Part shown: positions 15,605 through 24,008 of the stretch, piece after piece
Numbering within the stretch: position 1 is the stretch's first letter
Layout: each line of letters begins with the position of its first letter
Translations under genes and position numbers: made by a program
Source: Microbacterium pumilum
GTDB taxonomy: Bacteria > Actinomycetota > Actinomycetes > Actinomycetales > Microbacteriaceae
Direction: 5' to 3'
Length of the DNA stretch: 64,000 nt
Assembly: GCF_039530225.1 (NCBI RefSeq)
Contig: NZ_BAAAOH010000001.1
Coordinates: forward strand, 4,216,001-4,280,000
Notes under the pieces: generated by a model
The model's database searches: none
What the model saw: only the letters and a program-made list of their open reading frames with translations
What the model was told of the DNA's origin: nothing

Positions 15605-17416
15605 CTACCGCGGGAGCGGAACCTCGATGATCTGGCGCCCGCCGACCGGTGACGTGAGCGCCTGATCGAGCGCAGCGCGGGTCGTCACGCGCTGATACTC
15701 CCAGCCGTACGCGAGCGCCAGTTGCTCGATGCGCACCGAATGCGGCGTGTAGAGCACGCGGTCCATGTCTTCGCGCGCCGCGACCTCTGCGACCTCGAGA
15801 TCGTCGAAGATGGTGCCGCCGCCGTCGTTGCCGACGATCAGCTGGATGCGCGGCTCGCGCTCGCTCGGCGGCAGCAGCAGTGCCCCGACATCGTGCAGCA
15901 GGGCGAGGTCGCCGAGCACGAGTCGCGTGACGCCCACCGCTCCCCCGGCCTGACTGGCCACGGCGATTCCGAGCGCGGTCGCGATCGTGCCGTCGATTCC
16001 GGCCAGCCCGCGGTTCGCGTGCACCGGCACCTTCTTGCCGCCGAGCACGGCATCCGCGACACGCACGAGCCGCGACGATCCGAAGACGAGGCGATCGTGC
16101 GGCCATGTGGCACGCCACACCGCGTCGACGAGCGCTGCCCGATCGAGCGGGGCACGGATGGCGGAGAGTTCGGCTGCGATCGCCCCGAGCCGCTCGTCCG
16201 GCACCGCGGATGCGAGCCCTGCGGCATCCGGCGCCGGCGGTGCGAGATCGACGGATGCCGCGCGCGACGCGCGGATCCACGCCCCGAGCCATTCGCGATC
16301 CGGGTCTCCCGTCGCGACCGCGACGGCATCCACCGCGATCGTCGTGTCGTTGAGGTTCAGCGGCTCACCCGGTCCTCGCACGGCGATGACCTCGAGCTCG
16401 GGATCGGAGAGCAGCGCGGCGCTCTCGCGGCTGAGCGTCGGGTGGCCGAGCACGATGACCCGCTCTATCTCACCGCCCAGCGCCGGATCCGAGAGCAGGG
16501 TGCGGTAGCCGTGCACCAGGTTGCGGCCGAACCGCGCACCGCTCACGACCTCGGCGATGAGCGGCCACCCGGCGGCGTGGGCGACGGCCTCGGCGGCGGG
16601 TCCGGCATCGGCGCCCGCGATGACGATCGTCCGCGGGCCGCGCGCGATGACGTGCGGCTCGTCCTGCGGTTCGAGCGGGATGTCGGACTCGCCGATGCCG
16701 CCGCCGCCCTGGTACAGGGCACCGGAGGCCTCGTCCTCGGACGCCTGTTCGGCGGGCGCGGCATCGAGGTCATCGTCGGAGGCGGCCGTGAGCTCCACCG
16801 CAGGCACGCCGAACCAGTCGGGCAGGCCGCCGGCGAGCGGTTCGCGGTACGGAAGGTTCAGGTGCACCGGTCCCGCCGGCCAGAGCCCCGCGCCGAGTGC
16901 CGCGGCGACCGCTTCCTCCGCCACGCTGCGGAGCATCAGACTCTGTTCGCCGTCACCGTCGCGGTCGATGTGCTCGGGCACGGGAAGGTCCGCCTCGTAG
17001 CGCACCGTCGGCGCGAACATGCCGGGCTGGCGGGTGGTCTGGTTCGCCCCGACGCCGCGCAGCTCGGGTGGGCGATCGGCCGTGAGGAGCAGCAGGGGCA
17101 CACCCGCATGGTGAGCCTCGAGCGCGGCCGGCATCAGGTTGGCGACGGCGGTACCCGATGTGCAGACGACCGCTGCCGGCATCCGGGTCTCACGTCCGAT
17201 GCCGAGCGCGGTGAAGCCTGCGACCCGCTCGTCTATCCGTACGTGAAGCCGCACCGCGCCGCGCCGCTCGAGCTCTGCCGCGACGAGGGCCAGAGCCTGC
17301 GACCGCGAGCCGGGGCTCAGGACGATGTGTCCGACTCCGAGTTCTACGAGCCGGCACAGCAGCGCGGCCGCGGCATCCGTCGCGGCCGAGGTGAGCCGGG
17401 GTGCCTCGTCGGTCAC
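15605..17416 (-). CDS. menD: SEPHCHC synthase (menaquinone, thiamine-diphosphate enzyme)
   Basis: 603 residues. The N-terminal ThDP domain carries LSPGSRSQALALVAAE and HVRIDERVAGFTALG with the activating Glu, plus CTSGTAVANLMPAALEAHH and LLTADRPPELRGVGANQT, which is distinctive of MenD. The C-terminal cofactor region includes GIDGTIATALGIA and LVLGDLALLHDVGA, then the Asn-containing GNDGGGTIFD. It joins isochorismate and 2-oxoglutarate. The GTG at 17416 begins 2 bases after the stop of the PLDc_N gene, which argues for co-translation; the longer frame is a shadow. Residues about 240-260 are acidic and poorly conserved. Confidence 0.92.
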   Translation of the reverse strand: MTDEAPRLTSAATDAAAALLCRLVELGVGHIVLSPGSRSQALALVAAELERRGAVRLHVRIDERVAGFTALGIGRETRMPAAVVCTSGTAVANLMPAALEAHHAGVPLLLLTADRPPELRGVGANQTTRQPGMFAPTVRYEADLPVPEHIDRDGDGEQSLMLRSVAEEAVAAALGAGLWPAGPVHLNLPYREPLAGGLPDWFGVPAVELTAASDDDLDAAPAEQASEDEASGALYQGGGGIGESDIPLEPQDEPHVIARGPRTIVIAGADAGPAAEAVAHAAGWPLIAEVVSGARFGRNLVHGYRTLLSDPALGGEIERVIVLGHPTLSRESAALLSDPELEVIAVRGPGEPLNLNDTTIAVDAVAVATGDPDREWLGAWIRASRAASVDLAPPAPDAAGLASAVPDERLGAIAAELSAIRAPLDRAALVDAVWRATWPHDRLVFGSSRLVRVADAVLGGKKVPVHANRGLAGIDGTIATALGIAVASQAGGAVGVTRLVLGDLALLHDVGALLLPPSEREPRIQLIVGNDGGGTIFDDLEVAEVAAREDMDRVLYTPHSVRIEQLALAYGWEYQRVTTRAALDQALTSPVGGRQIIEVPLPR

Positions 17417-17418
17417 GG

Positions 17419-17886
17419 TCAGCTGACGGCGCCGCGCTGGCCGCGGCTGTCGTCGTCGCCGTCCGCCGGACGTACCGGCGGCTCCGTGGCGGGTGCACCC
17501 GACGGGGGCTTCGTGGATGCACCGCCTGCAACAGACGGACCGCCCTGCGGTGTGGCCCACTTGGGGTCGTCGCTCTCGGCGTCGAGCTGTGCGAGTTCTT
17601 CTTCGAGGCGACGGATGCGCTCGTCCTGGTCGCTCACGGTGCCGATGCGACCGAGGAATTCGGGATCATCATCGGGAGCGCGCCGAGCCGTCTTGCTCAC
17701 CTGACGCGAGCGGCCGACTGCGAGCCACAGGATTCCGCCGAGCACGGGCAGCAGCACCACGATCAGCACCCACACCGGCTTGCTGACGCCACGGTGCCGG
17801 ATCGGCGGCTGCACGGCGCAGTCGACGATGGTGAAGACCCAGAAGGCGGCCAGCACCAGCGCCGAAATGAGCAGCACCCGAACCAC
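17419..17886 (-). CDS. PLDc_N-domain small membrane protein
   Basis: 155 residues. Two membrane spans (about 3-24 and 37-57) with FWVFTIVDCAVQP and KPVWVLIVVLLPVLGGILWLA match the PLDc_N domain, the membrane anchor of cardiolipin synthases that also occurs alone. A short coiled coil follows (SDQDERIRRLEEELAQL) and a low-complexity Pro/Gly tail. No phospholipase domain is attached. It is the first gene of the menD transcript. GTG start with TAGGAT 6 bases upstream. Confidence 0.75.
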   Translation of the reverse strand: MVRVLLISALVLAAFWVFTIVDCAVQPPIRHRGVSKPVWVLIVVLLPVLGGILWLAVGRSRQVSKTARRAPDDDPEFLGRIGTVSDQDERIRRLEEELAQLDAESDDPKWATPQGGPSVAGGASTKPPSGAPATEPPVRPADGDDDSRGQRGAVS

Positions 17887-17892
17887 GGTTCC

Positions 17893-17898
17893 ATCCTA
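17893..17898 (-). promoter_or_regulatory. -10 element of PLDc_N-menD operon, leaderless
   Basis: TAGGAT (minus strand) ends 6 bases before the GTG start. Confidence 0.6.
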
Positions 17899-17969
17899 GG
17901 CGGGTCTCGCGTCCATGGTCGGGTCGTGACCTAACCGTCGCCGAAGCGGGCGGCGCCCCCGGCGCGATT

Positions 17970-17975
17970 TACACT
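17970..17975 (+). promoter_or_regulatory. -10 element of DUF4229 gene, leaderless
   Basis: TACACT ends 6 bases before the GTG at 17982. Confidence 0.5.
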
Positions 17976-17981
17976 TGCCAG

Positions 17982-18272
17982 GTGAAAGCGCGCTCCGCCC
18001 TGGTCTATTCGGTGTTGCGGCTGCTGGCATTCCTCGTGCCGTTCGGCATCCTGATGCTCTTCCCGATCATGCGCGAGTACTACTGGCTGGCTGCCGTCTT
18101 CGCGGCACTGATCGGGCTGAGCCTGTCGCTCATCTTCCTGCGCCGCCCGCTCGACGACCTCTCGGCGGGACTCGCCGAGAGCCGCGCACGCGCTAAGGCC
18201 GCGGCCGCCGCGAGCGACGAAAGCGTCGAGGATGCCGCGACCGGCGCCCCCGACGGCCGTGCGACCGAGTGA
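17982..18272 (+). CDS. DUF4229 small membrane protein
   Basis: 96 residues with two membrane segments (LLAFLVPFGILMLFP and YWLAAVFAALIGLSLSLIFL) and a basic-then-acidic tail. The pattern RRPLDDLSAGLAESRAR after the second segment is typical of DUF4229, a small actinobacterial family often next to men genes. Function unknown. It stands between menD/PLDc_N and menA, so a membrane-side role near quinone synthesis is conceivable but not shown. Confidence 0.7.
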   Translation: MKARSALVYSVLRLLAFLVPFGILMLFPIMREYYWLAAVFAALIGLSLSLIFLRRPLDDLSAGLAESRARAKAAAAASDESVEDAATGAPDGRATE

Positions 18273-18296
18273 GGGTGCTCGGCGTCCGTCACCCTC
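18271..18296. terminator. Possible short terminator between DUF4229 and menA
   Basis: GAGGGTG (18271-18277, overlapping the stop codon) pairs with CACCCTC (18290-18296) around a 12-base loop, in the gap of two convergent genes. Weak, with no T-run. Confidence 0.35.
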
Positions 18297-18329
18297 GATG
18301 ATGGGCTGGCGGGGTCCAGGCTGCCGCGA

Positions 18330-19310
18330 TCAGCCGATGAACGCCCAGCACAGGAACGCACCGTAGGCGACCGAGGTGAGCGTCGTCAGCCCGAGGGCGA
18401 CGACCAGCTCACGCGGTGCACGGTAGGTCCAGACGATGAGGACGGCCGGAAGGGCCACCAGCAGCACGAGAAGCGTCAGCCACGCGATCGGGTAGTACAC
18501 CGCCAGGAAGCACGCGATCGCGAAGGGCGCGAGGACCAGGATCGTGAACAGCCATCGCGTCGCGGTGCGGCCGATGAGCACCGTGAGGGTGCGCTTGCCG
18601 ACCTTGCGGTCCTGATCGATATCGCGCAGATTGTTGGCCACCAGCACCGCACACGCCAGGAGACCGGCGCCCACGGCGCCGAACCAGGCTTCCTGCGGCA
18701 GCGCGAGCGCCTGCACCCAGGTCGTTCCGAGCGTCGCGACCAGTCCGAAGAACACGAACACGAACAGCTCGCCGAGGCCGTAGTAGCCGTACGGCCGCTT
18801 TCCGCCGGTGTAGAACCAGGCGGCCAGGATGCACACCGCGCCGACCGCGATGAGCCACCACTGCTGCGTCCGGATCGTGATCGCGAGGCCGGCGATCGCC
18901 GCGATCGCGAAGAACATCAGGGCGACGTTCAGCACGGCGCGCGGCTTGACCTTGCGCGAAGCCGTCAGCCGTGTCGGTCCGACGCGGTGGTCATCGGTGC
19001 CGCGGATGCCGTCGCTGTAATCGTTCGCGTAGTTGACGCCGATCTGCAGCGCCACCGAGACGATGAGGCAGAAGAGCGCGATCACCCAGTGGAATTGGTC
19101 CACGACGAGGATCGCCGCACCCGTGCCGATCAGGACGGGTGTGAATGCCAGCGGGACCGTCCGCAGGCGCGCCGCGGCGATCCAGTCGCGCGAGGTCGCC
19201 GGTTCGATGTGCCGCGGGTCGCGGGACTCGCGAACCTTCTGCGGATTGCCACGCGACGGCTGCTTGGTGGGTCCTGGACGCTTGCGCTTCTTGCTGGGGG
19301 TTCCTGCCAC
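18330..19310 (-). CDS. menA: 1,4-dihydroxy-2-naphthoate polyprenyltransferase
   Basis: 326 residues with a basic 45-residue N-terminal tail, then eight or nine membrane spans. The first Asp-rich motif NYANDYSDGIRG (about 92-103) and the second, around DIDQDRKVGKR, bind the prenyl diphosphate through Mg2+. It joins the isoprenoid tail to DHNA at the membrane, giving demethylmenaquinone for MenG. GTG start at 19310; TAGGAT lies 8 bases upstream. The basic tail is longer than in E. coli MenA. Confidence 0.92.
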   Translation of the reverse strand: MAGTPSKKRKRPGPTKQPSRGNPQKVRESRDPRHIEPATSRDWIAAARLRTVPLAFTPVLIGTGAAILVVDQFHWVIALFCLIVSVALQIGVNYANDYSDGIRGTDDHRVGPTRLTASRKVKPRAVLNVALMFFAIAAIAGLAITIRTQQWWLIAVGAVCILAAWFYTGGKRPYGYYGLGELFVFVFFGLVATLGTTWVQALALPQEAWFGAVGAGLLACAVLVANNLRDIDQDRKVGKRTLTVLIGRTATRWLFTILVLAPFAIACFLAVYYPIAWLTLLVLLVALPAVLIVWTYRAPRELVVALGLTTLTSVAYGAFLCWAFIG

Positions 19311-19318
19311 GAGGACAG

Positions 19319-19324
19319 ATCCTA
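19319..19324 (-). promoter_or_regulatory. -10 element of menA, leaderless
   Basis: TAGGAT (minus strand) ends 8 bases before the GTG start. Confidence 0.5.
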
Positions 19325-19427
19325 CGGCGCGGGCCGATGAGGCACGTCACTCCGCGTCATCGCTTGTGGACAACGGTCCCGGCGCAAGCCCCTGGCGTGC
19401 GGCATCGGCATCTTCGAAAATGGCGCC

Positions 19428-19814
19428 ATGTTGACCATCGGATCGACCGTGCTGACGGTCGAAGACATCAGCCGCGCCGGCGATTTCTGGCGGGCGGCGC
19501 TCGGATACGTCGACCGGCGCCCACCGTCAGAGGACTGGGTGATCCTCGACCCGCCCTATAAGCAGAGCTGGGATGCCCCGGGCGCCAGTCTCGCGCTGTC
19601 GGTGACCGGATACCCCCAGCACTACCCGCCCCGCATCCATCTCGACATCTATGCCGACGACCAGCCCGCCGAGATCGAGCGCCTGTTGGGACTCGGTGCA
19701 CGAGCGGTCGACTGGGACGACTACCCGGACGACGCCGACTGGGTGGTGCTCGAAGACACCGAGGGCAATCGATTCTGCGTGGTTCAGACCGAACCCGATC
19801 CGGCGCCGGACTGA
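19428..19814 (+). CDS. VOC/glyoxalase-like protein
   Basis: 128 residues. One pair of beta-alpha-beta-beta-beta units typical of the vicinal oxygen chelate fold: LTVEDISRAGDFWRAALGY at the start, HLDIYADDQPAEIERLLGLGA in the middle, and VLEDTEGNRFCVVQ at the end. The His and Glu at metal-ligand positions are present (HLDIY, EGNRFCV). The substrate is unknown; members include glyoxalases, dioxygenases and antibiotic-binding proteins. GAAAAT lies 6 bases before the ATG as a weak -10. It converges on menE, 7 bases apart. Confidence 0.7.
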   Translation: MLTIGSTVLTVEDISRAGDFWRAALGYVDRRPPSEDWVILDPPYKQSWDAPGASLALSVTGYPQHYPPRIHLDIYADDQPAEIERLLGLGARAVDWDDYPDDADWVVLEDTEGNRFCVVQTEPDPAPD

Positions 19815-19821
19815 GACCGCA

Positions 19822-20976
19822 TCAGCGCAGCGAGGTGACGGCCGAACGGATCGCCTCCCGGTCGGGCTTGCCGCTCGGCAGCGTGTCGAGATCGTCTACC
19901 AGCACCAGCCGGGCGGGGCGCGCGTGCGGACCGATCGCTCCCGCCACCGCCTCGCGCGCCTCCTCGAGCTGGATGGACTCGCTGCGGCGCAATGCCTCGC
20001 CGCGCCGGACGACGATGACGGATGCCTCGCCCCAGCGAGGATCGGGAACCCCGACGACAACAGCGGATTCCAGACCGGGGATGCTGCGGACGACCCGTTC
20101 GACGCGGTCGAGGGAGATGTTCACGCCGCCCGAGACGATGACGTTGTCGATCCGTCCTCGCACCCGCAGCCGATCGTCTTCGATGAGCCCGGCGTCGCCC
20201 GTGAGATACCACCTCGTCCCATCGGCGGAACGGCGGAAGACGGCATCCGTCATGTCCGGATCCCCGAGGTATCCCTCGGCGAGCGTCGGCCCGGCGACCT
20301 GCACCTCGCCGTCGATGATCCGGATCGACACCCCTCGCAAGGGTGCGCCGTCGTAGACGCATCCCCCGCTCGTCTCGGTCGACCCGTAGGTGCGCACGAT
20401 CCTTGCTCCGGCGCTCTCGGCCCGCTCGAGCACCGCCGCCGGCAGCGCCTGGCCACCCACGAGGATCGTCTGAAATGAGCGGAGCGCCGCGAGGACCGCC
20501 GTGTCCTGTTGGGCGCAGTCCAGGAGTCTCGTCAGCTGGGCCGGCACGAGCGAGGTGAACGTCGGGATGCGCTCGCCGCGCTCGGTCGAGACCATCATGA
20601 GCGCCGCCGCTGCGAACGCCTGGGGAGTGAACGAGCCGCTCAGGATCGCGGGCTCGCGGTCGGCGACGATCGACCGGACGAGCACCTGCATGCCGGCGAC
20701 ATAGCTGGCCGGCAGCGTCAGCAGCCAGGCGCCCTCGCCGACGCGGTCGGCGGTGGCGAGCGCGCTGGCGATGAGGGCGTCACGGCTCAGCACGACGCTC
20801 TTCGGGATGCCGCTCGAGCCGGAGGTCGTCACGACCACCGCGGTTCCCGGCCGCACCTGGGCGGGGAGCGTGCTCACCGCCCCGAGTCCGAGCGCGGGAC
20901 CGGCGCCGTGCAGCGCGCTCTTGAGGGCACGCAGGATGTCGCGAGGATCGTCTCCGATGACGGGCTCGAGTTTCAT
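19822..20976 (-). CDS. menE: o-Succinylbenzoate-CoA ligase
   Basis: 384 residues, shorter than most acyl-CoA ligases (about 450-490) because the N-terminal domain is reduced, as in actinobacterial MenE. The AMP-forming P-loop VVVTTSGSSGIPKSVV is at about 48-63, the adenylate-binding RTYGSTETSGGCVYDG is in the middle, and YLTGDAGL, GRIDNVIVSGG and the C-terminal PSGKPDREAIR (with the catalytic Lys) are intact. It activates OSB for ring closure by MenB. ATG start; no good ribosome site or -10 was found. Confidence 0.88.
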   Translation of the reverse strand: MKLEPVIGDDPRDILRALKSALHGAGPALGLGAVSTLPAQVRPGTAVVVTTSGSSGIPKSVVLSRDALIASALATADRVGEGAWLLTLPASYVAGMQVLVRSIVADREPAILSGSFTPQAFAAAALMMVSTERGERIPTFTSLVPAQLTRLLDCAQQDTAVLAALRSFQTILVGGQALPAAVLERAESAGARIVRTYGSTETSGGCVYDGAPLRGVSIRIIDGEVQVAGPTLAEGYLGDPDMTDAVFRRSADGTRWYLTGDAGLIEDDRLRVRGRIDNVIVSGGVNISLDRVERVVRSIPGLESAVVVGVPDPRWGEASVIVVRRGEALRRSESIQLEEAREAVAGAIGPHARPARLVLVDDLDTLPSGKPDREAIRSAVTSLR

Positions 20977-21055
20977 ACGGTCACTGACGCCTCAGCTGGG
21001 ATGTCGACTCGCTGCGCTGCGGGACTCGCTCGATCCGCCCACGCCGCGCCGCGCG

Positions 21056-21952
21056 TCAATATTGCCACGGGTACGGTGCCCAATCGGGGTCGCGCTTCTC
21101 CAGGAAGGCGTCGCGCCCCTCGACGGCCTCATCGGTGCCGTAGGCCAGGCGGGTCGCCTCCCCCGCGAAGACCTGCTGCCCGACCATGCCGTCGTCGACG
21201 GCGTTGAAGGCGAACTTCAGCATGCGGATGGCGGTCGGCGACTTGGTGAGGATGGTCCGCGCCATCGCGATCGCCTCGCGCTCGAGGTCGGCGTGGGGCA
21301 CCACGCGGTTGATGGCGCCCATCTCGTACGCACGCTGCGCCGAATACTCCTCGGCGAGGAAGAAGATCTCGCGCGCGAACTTCTGTCCGATCTGCCGTGC
21401 GAAATACGCCGAGCCGTAGCCGGCGTCGAAAGAGCCGACATCCGCATCGGTCTGCTTGAAGCGCCCGTGCTCGGCGCTCGCGATCGACAGGTCGCAGACA
21501 ACGTGAAGCGAGTGCCCGCCGCCGGCCGCCCAGCCGGGGATGACCGCGATGACGACCTTCGGCATGAACCGGATGAGCCGCTGCACCTCGAGGATGTGCA
21601 GGCGTCCACTCCGCGCCGGGTCGGTGACCGCGTCGGTCTCGGAGTACTTGTAGCCGTCACGTCCGCGGATCCGCTGGTCTCCGCCGGAGCAGAACGCCCA
21701 GCCGCCGTCCTTCGGACTCGGGCCGTTGCCGGTCAGGAGGACCACGCCGATCTTCGAATCCTGGCGGGCGACGTCCAGCGCACGGTAGAGCTCATCGACG
21801 GTGTGCGGACGGAACGCGTTGCGCACCTCGGGCCGGTGGAACGCGATGCGCGCGATGCGGCCGTCCTTCGACACGTGCGCGGTGATGTCGGTGTAGCCGT
21901 CGGCGCCGGGTGCCGGCATCCATTCATCACCGTCGAAGAGCTCCGAGACCAT
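21056..21952 (-). CDS. menB: 1,4-Dihydroxy-2-naphthoyl-CoA synthase
   Basis: 298 residues from the ATG at 21952. Crotonase fold with AFCSGGDQRIRG (oxyanion hole), GWAAGGGHSLHVVCDLSIAS, DVGSFDAGYGSAYFAR with the catalytic Asp, and the C-terminal PDWAPYPWQY that closes the active site in MenB. An ATG 16 codons earlier is possible, but TAGGCT 7 bases before 21952 supports the shorter start as a leaderless message. It closes the second ring of the naphthoquinone from OSB-CoA. Confidence 0.92.
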   Translation of the reverse strand: MVSELFDGDEWMPAPGADGYTDITAHVSKDGRIARIAFHRPEVRNAFRPHTVDELYRALDVARQDSKIGVVLLTGNGPSPKDGGWAFCSGGDQRIRGRDGYKYSETDAVTDPARSGRLHILEVQRLIRFMPKVVIAVIPGWAAGGGHSLHVVCDLSIASAEHGRFKQTDADVGSFDAGYGSAYFARQIGQKFAREIFFLAEEYSAQRAYEMGAINRVVPHADLEREAIAMARTILTKSPTAIRMLKFAFNAVDDGMVGQQVFAGEATRLAYGTDEAVEGRDAFLEKRDPDWAPYPWQY

Positions 21953-21959
21953 GAGCCCA

Positions 21960-21965
21960 AGCCTA
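21960..21965 (-). promoter_or_regulatory. -10 element of menB, leaderless
   Basis: TAGGCT (minus strand) ends 7 bases before the ATG at 21952; it falls inside the 46-bp gap with the divergent small gene. Confidence 0.55.
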
Positions 21966-21998
21966 TGGTCGGCGAGCCGCGTGTGGGATGATCGCGCC

Positions 21999-22196
21999 AT
22001 GACGCCCGAATCCGCGAAGGAGCGCCTGCCGTTCTGGACCCGAGTGCGTCACGCGATCTTCGGCAAGCCGCTCACCCACGAGCAGATGCGCGGGATGACG
22101 TCATCCGAAGTCGCCGCGCAACGCGTCGACCCCGCGGCGCGCGCGAGCCAGACGTCGCATTCCACTCAGCCCTGGCTCGGCGGGGACGGCGTCTAG
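21999..22196 (+). CDS. Small unrecognised protein divergent from menB
   Basis: 65 residues, soluble and basic at the N-terminus (SAKERLPFWTRVRHAIFGKP), with a Ser/Thr/Ala-rich tail. I do not recognise a family. Support for a real gene is moderate: ATG, GC-rich third positions, a 46-bp divergent gap with menB, and a stop (TAG) that shares the palindrome CTAG with the stop of the converging LLM gene. A GATGAT hexamer lies 6 bases before the ATG. The longer frame from 21951 would overlap menB and is less likely. Confidence 0.5.
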   Translation: MTPESAKERLPFWTRVRHAIFGKPLTHEQMRGMTSSEVAAQRVDPAARASQTSHSTQPWLGGDGV

Positions 22197-22999
22197 CGGC
22201 GCCCCACGCCGTTCTTCGCGTCGCGCCAGCGCAGCCACGACTGCACGAGATCGTAGTCGTAGTCAGGCCCGCCGAACCCGAGCGTGAACATGCGGGTGCC
22301 GCCGTCGTAGAGGGCGTCGGCGACAGATTCGTCCCGTCGCTCGAGCTCGTTCGAGATCACGAGGCCGCTCGTGTCGCGGCCTTCCTTCTCTGCCCAGCGC
22401 TCGATCACATCGAGCTTGTGGGCCAGTCCGTCCGGACGCACGAAGCTGTGCCAGATGTCGGCGTGACGGGCGACCAGGCGGAGCGTCTTCTGCTCGCCGC
22501 CGCCGCCGATCATGACCGGGATCTTGCGGGTGGGTGCGGGGTTGAGGACCGCCCAGCGCGCTTCGATCCGCGCCAGCCCCTGAGCGAGGTCGTCGAGGCG
22601 GGTGCCGGGGGTGCCGAACTCGTACCCGTATTCGTCGTAGTCGCGCTCGAACCAGCCGGAGCCGGTGCCGAAGATGAAGCGCCCCTCGCCACCGCGGGCC
22701 GAGATGTGGTCGATCGTGCGCGCCATGTCGGCCTGCAGGTCGGCGTTGCGGTAGCTGTTGCAGTTGACGAGGGCGCCGAACTCCACCCGCTCGGTCTGCT
22801 CAGCCCACGCTCCGAGCATCGTCCAGGACTCGAAGTGCAGTCCATCGGGGTCGCCCGAGAGCGGGAAGAAGTGGTCCCAGTTGAACAGGATGTCCACGCC
22901 GAGGTCTTCGAGGTGACGGACAGCATCGCGCAGCTGCGGATAAGTGACGTGCTGGGGCTTGAGCTGGACGCCGAGGCGTACGGGGGTGTCGGTGAGCAT
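22193..22999 (-). CDS. LLM-class F420-dependent oxidoreductase
   Basis: 268 residues of the luciferase-like barrel. VRLGVQLKPQHVTYPQLRDA at the start, LFNWDHFFPLSGDPDG, the cofactor region FIFGTGSGWFERDYDEYG, and VMIGGGGEQKTLRLVARHADIW are typical of F420-using LLM proteins rather than FMN luciferases. The substrate is not predictable. The ATG is preceded at 6 bases by TAGGCT, whose TAG is also the stop codon of the upstream HAAS gene. Confidence 0.82.
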   Translation of the reverse strand: MLTDTPVRLGVQLKPQHVTYPQLRDAVRHLEDLGVDILFNWDHFFPLSGDPDGLHFESWTMLGAWAEQTERVEFGALVNCNSYRNADLQADMARTIDHISARGGEGRFIFGTGSGWFERDYDEYGYEFGTPGTRLDDLAQGLARIEARWAVLNPAPTRKIPVMIGGGGEQKTLRLVARHADIWHSFVRPDGLAHKLDVIERWAEKEGRDTSGLVISNELERRDESVADALYDGGTRMFTLGFGGPDYDYDLVQSWLRWRDAKNGVGRR

Positions 23000-23005
23000 C
23001 TCGCC

Positions 23006-23011
23006 AGCCTA
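23006..23011 (-). promoter_or_regulatory. -10 element of LLM gene sharing the TAG stop of the HAAS gene
   Basis: TAGGCT (minus strand), 6 bases before the ATG at 22999. TAG (23009-23011) ends the upstream reading frame. Confidence 0.6.
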
Positions 23012-24007
23012 GAAGGCCTGGACGGCCCCTGAGGCCGCTGAGCGCGACATCCGCCACGTCTTGAGGATGCCGTCCACGATGTCCCATCCGGCGATCACGA
23101 CGATGCCGAATCCGGTGAGGATCGTGACGATGCTGTACACCTCGGCGGAGGAGTTCGCCGGAATCACGGTCGTGAAGAAGGCCTCGTTCAGCAGCGCGTT
23201 CCGGGACAGCAGATACAGCGCGGGGATCGCGCCCGTGAGCGCCAGAACGGCATTGGCGATCGCCAGCCCCTTCGTCCAGCGGCGTGTGCGGAACAGCACG
23301 ATCGCGAAGATCATCTCCGCCACGATCAGAGCGATCAGGGCGACGATCCACCACGGCCACAGCCCGGGATTCAGGATGGGCAGCGGCTCACCGTCGACCC
23401 GGACGAATCCGACCAGCTGATCCCACACCACGGCGATCGCCGCAGCGGCGAGGAGGATGAGCGAAACGACGAGATCGGCCACGCCGACGCCGAGTGGGCG
23501 CGGCTCCGGTAGGTTGTCGACGTTCCACGGCACGAGCTCGGCGTTGGCGCGCGCACTCGACGAACGCTCGAGGATGGCGAACACCAGCGTCACCCAGAAA
23601 CCCATGTACACCGGGATCGCGATGGCTGTTGTCGCCGTGGTGCCCGCGATCTGGCCGATATCGTCCCCCGCGATCAACTGGCCCAGGAGGACCGCCGCCA
23701 CGGCGATGGGCCACACGATGCACAGCAGCAGCTTGAGCAGGCGCCACCACACGAGGTACAGGCCGGGACCGATGAGGTAGAGCGGGCGGTCGGTGTACCC
23801 GGCTGCCAGCGCATCGGGGTCGCCGAGTTCGGTGAGAACGGCGCGCTCTGCGTCGAGTTGCGCCTCGCCGGCTTCAACGCGGGCGTCGATCTGATCGTCG
23901 ATCGACGCGCGCAGCTCGGCCGCGAGGTCGTCGCGCGAGCGCTCAGGAACGGTGCGCATCGCCGCAGCGACATAGCGCTCGGTCAGGGTCATGGAGTGGG
24001 CGTTCAT
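23009..24007 (-). CDS. HAAS-type domain membrane protein, second PadR partner
   Basis: 332 residues. A helical N-terminal domain (LTERYVAAAMRTVPERSRDD, AELRASIDDQIDARVEAGE, LTELGDPDALAAGYTD; about 7-70) is the HAAS-like module, followed by six or so membrane spans. The ATG at 24007 stands one base after the PadR stop (TGA-C-ATG), with GGAGG upstream. It resembles the protein at 12581-13468 in layout, not closely in sequence. It probably senses or transmits a membrane signal to the adjacent PadR regulator. Confidence 0.72.
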   Translation of the reverse strand: MNAHSMTLTERYVAAAMRTVPERSRDDLAAELRASIDDQIDARVEAGEAQLDAERAVLTELGDPDALAAGYTDRPLYLIGPGLYLVWWRLLKLLLCIVWPIAVAAVLLGQLIAGDDIGQIAGTTATTAIAIPVYMGFWVTLVFAILERSSSARANAELVPWNVDNLPEPRPLGVGVADLVVSLILLAAAAIAVVWDQLVGFVRVDGEPLPILNPGLWPWWIVALIALIVAEMIFAIVLFRTRRWTKGLAIANAVLALTGAIPALYLLSRNALLNEAFFTTVIPANSSAEVYSIVTILTGFGIVVIAGWDIVDGILKTWRMSRSAASGAVQAF

Positions 24008-24008
24008 G

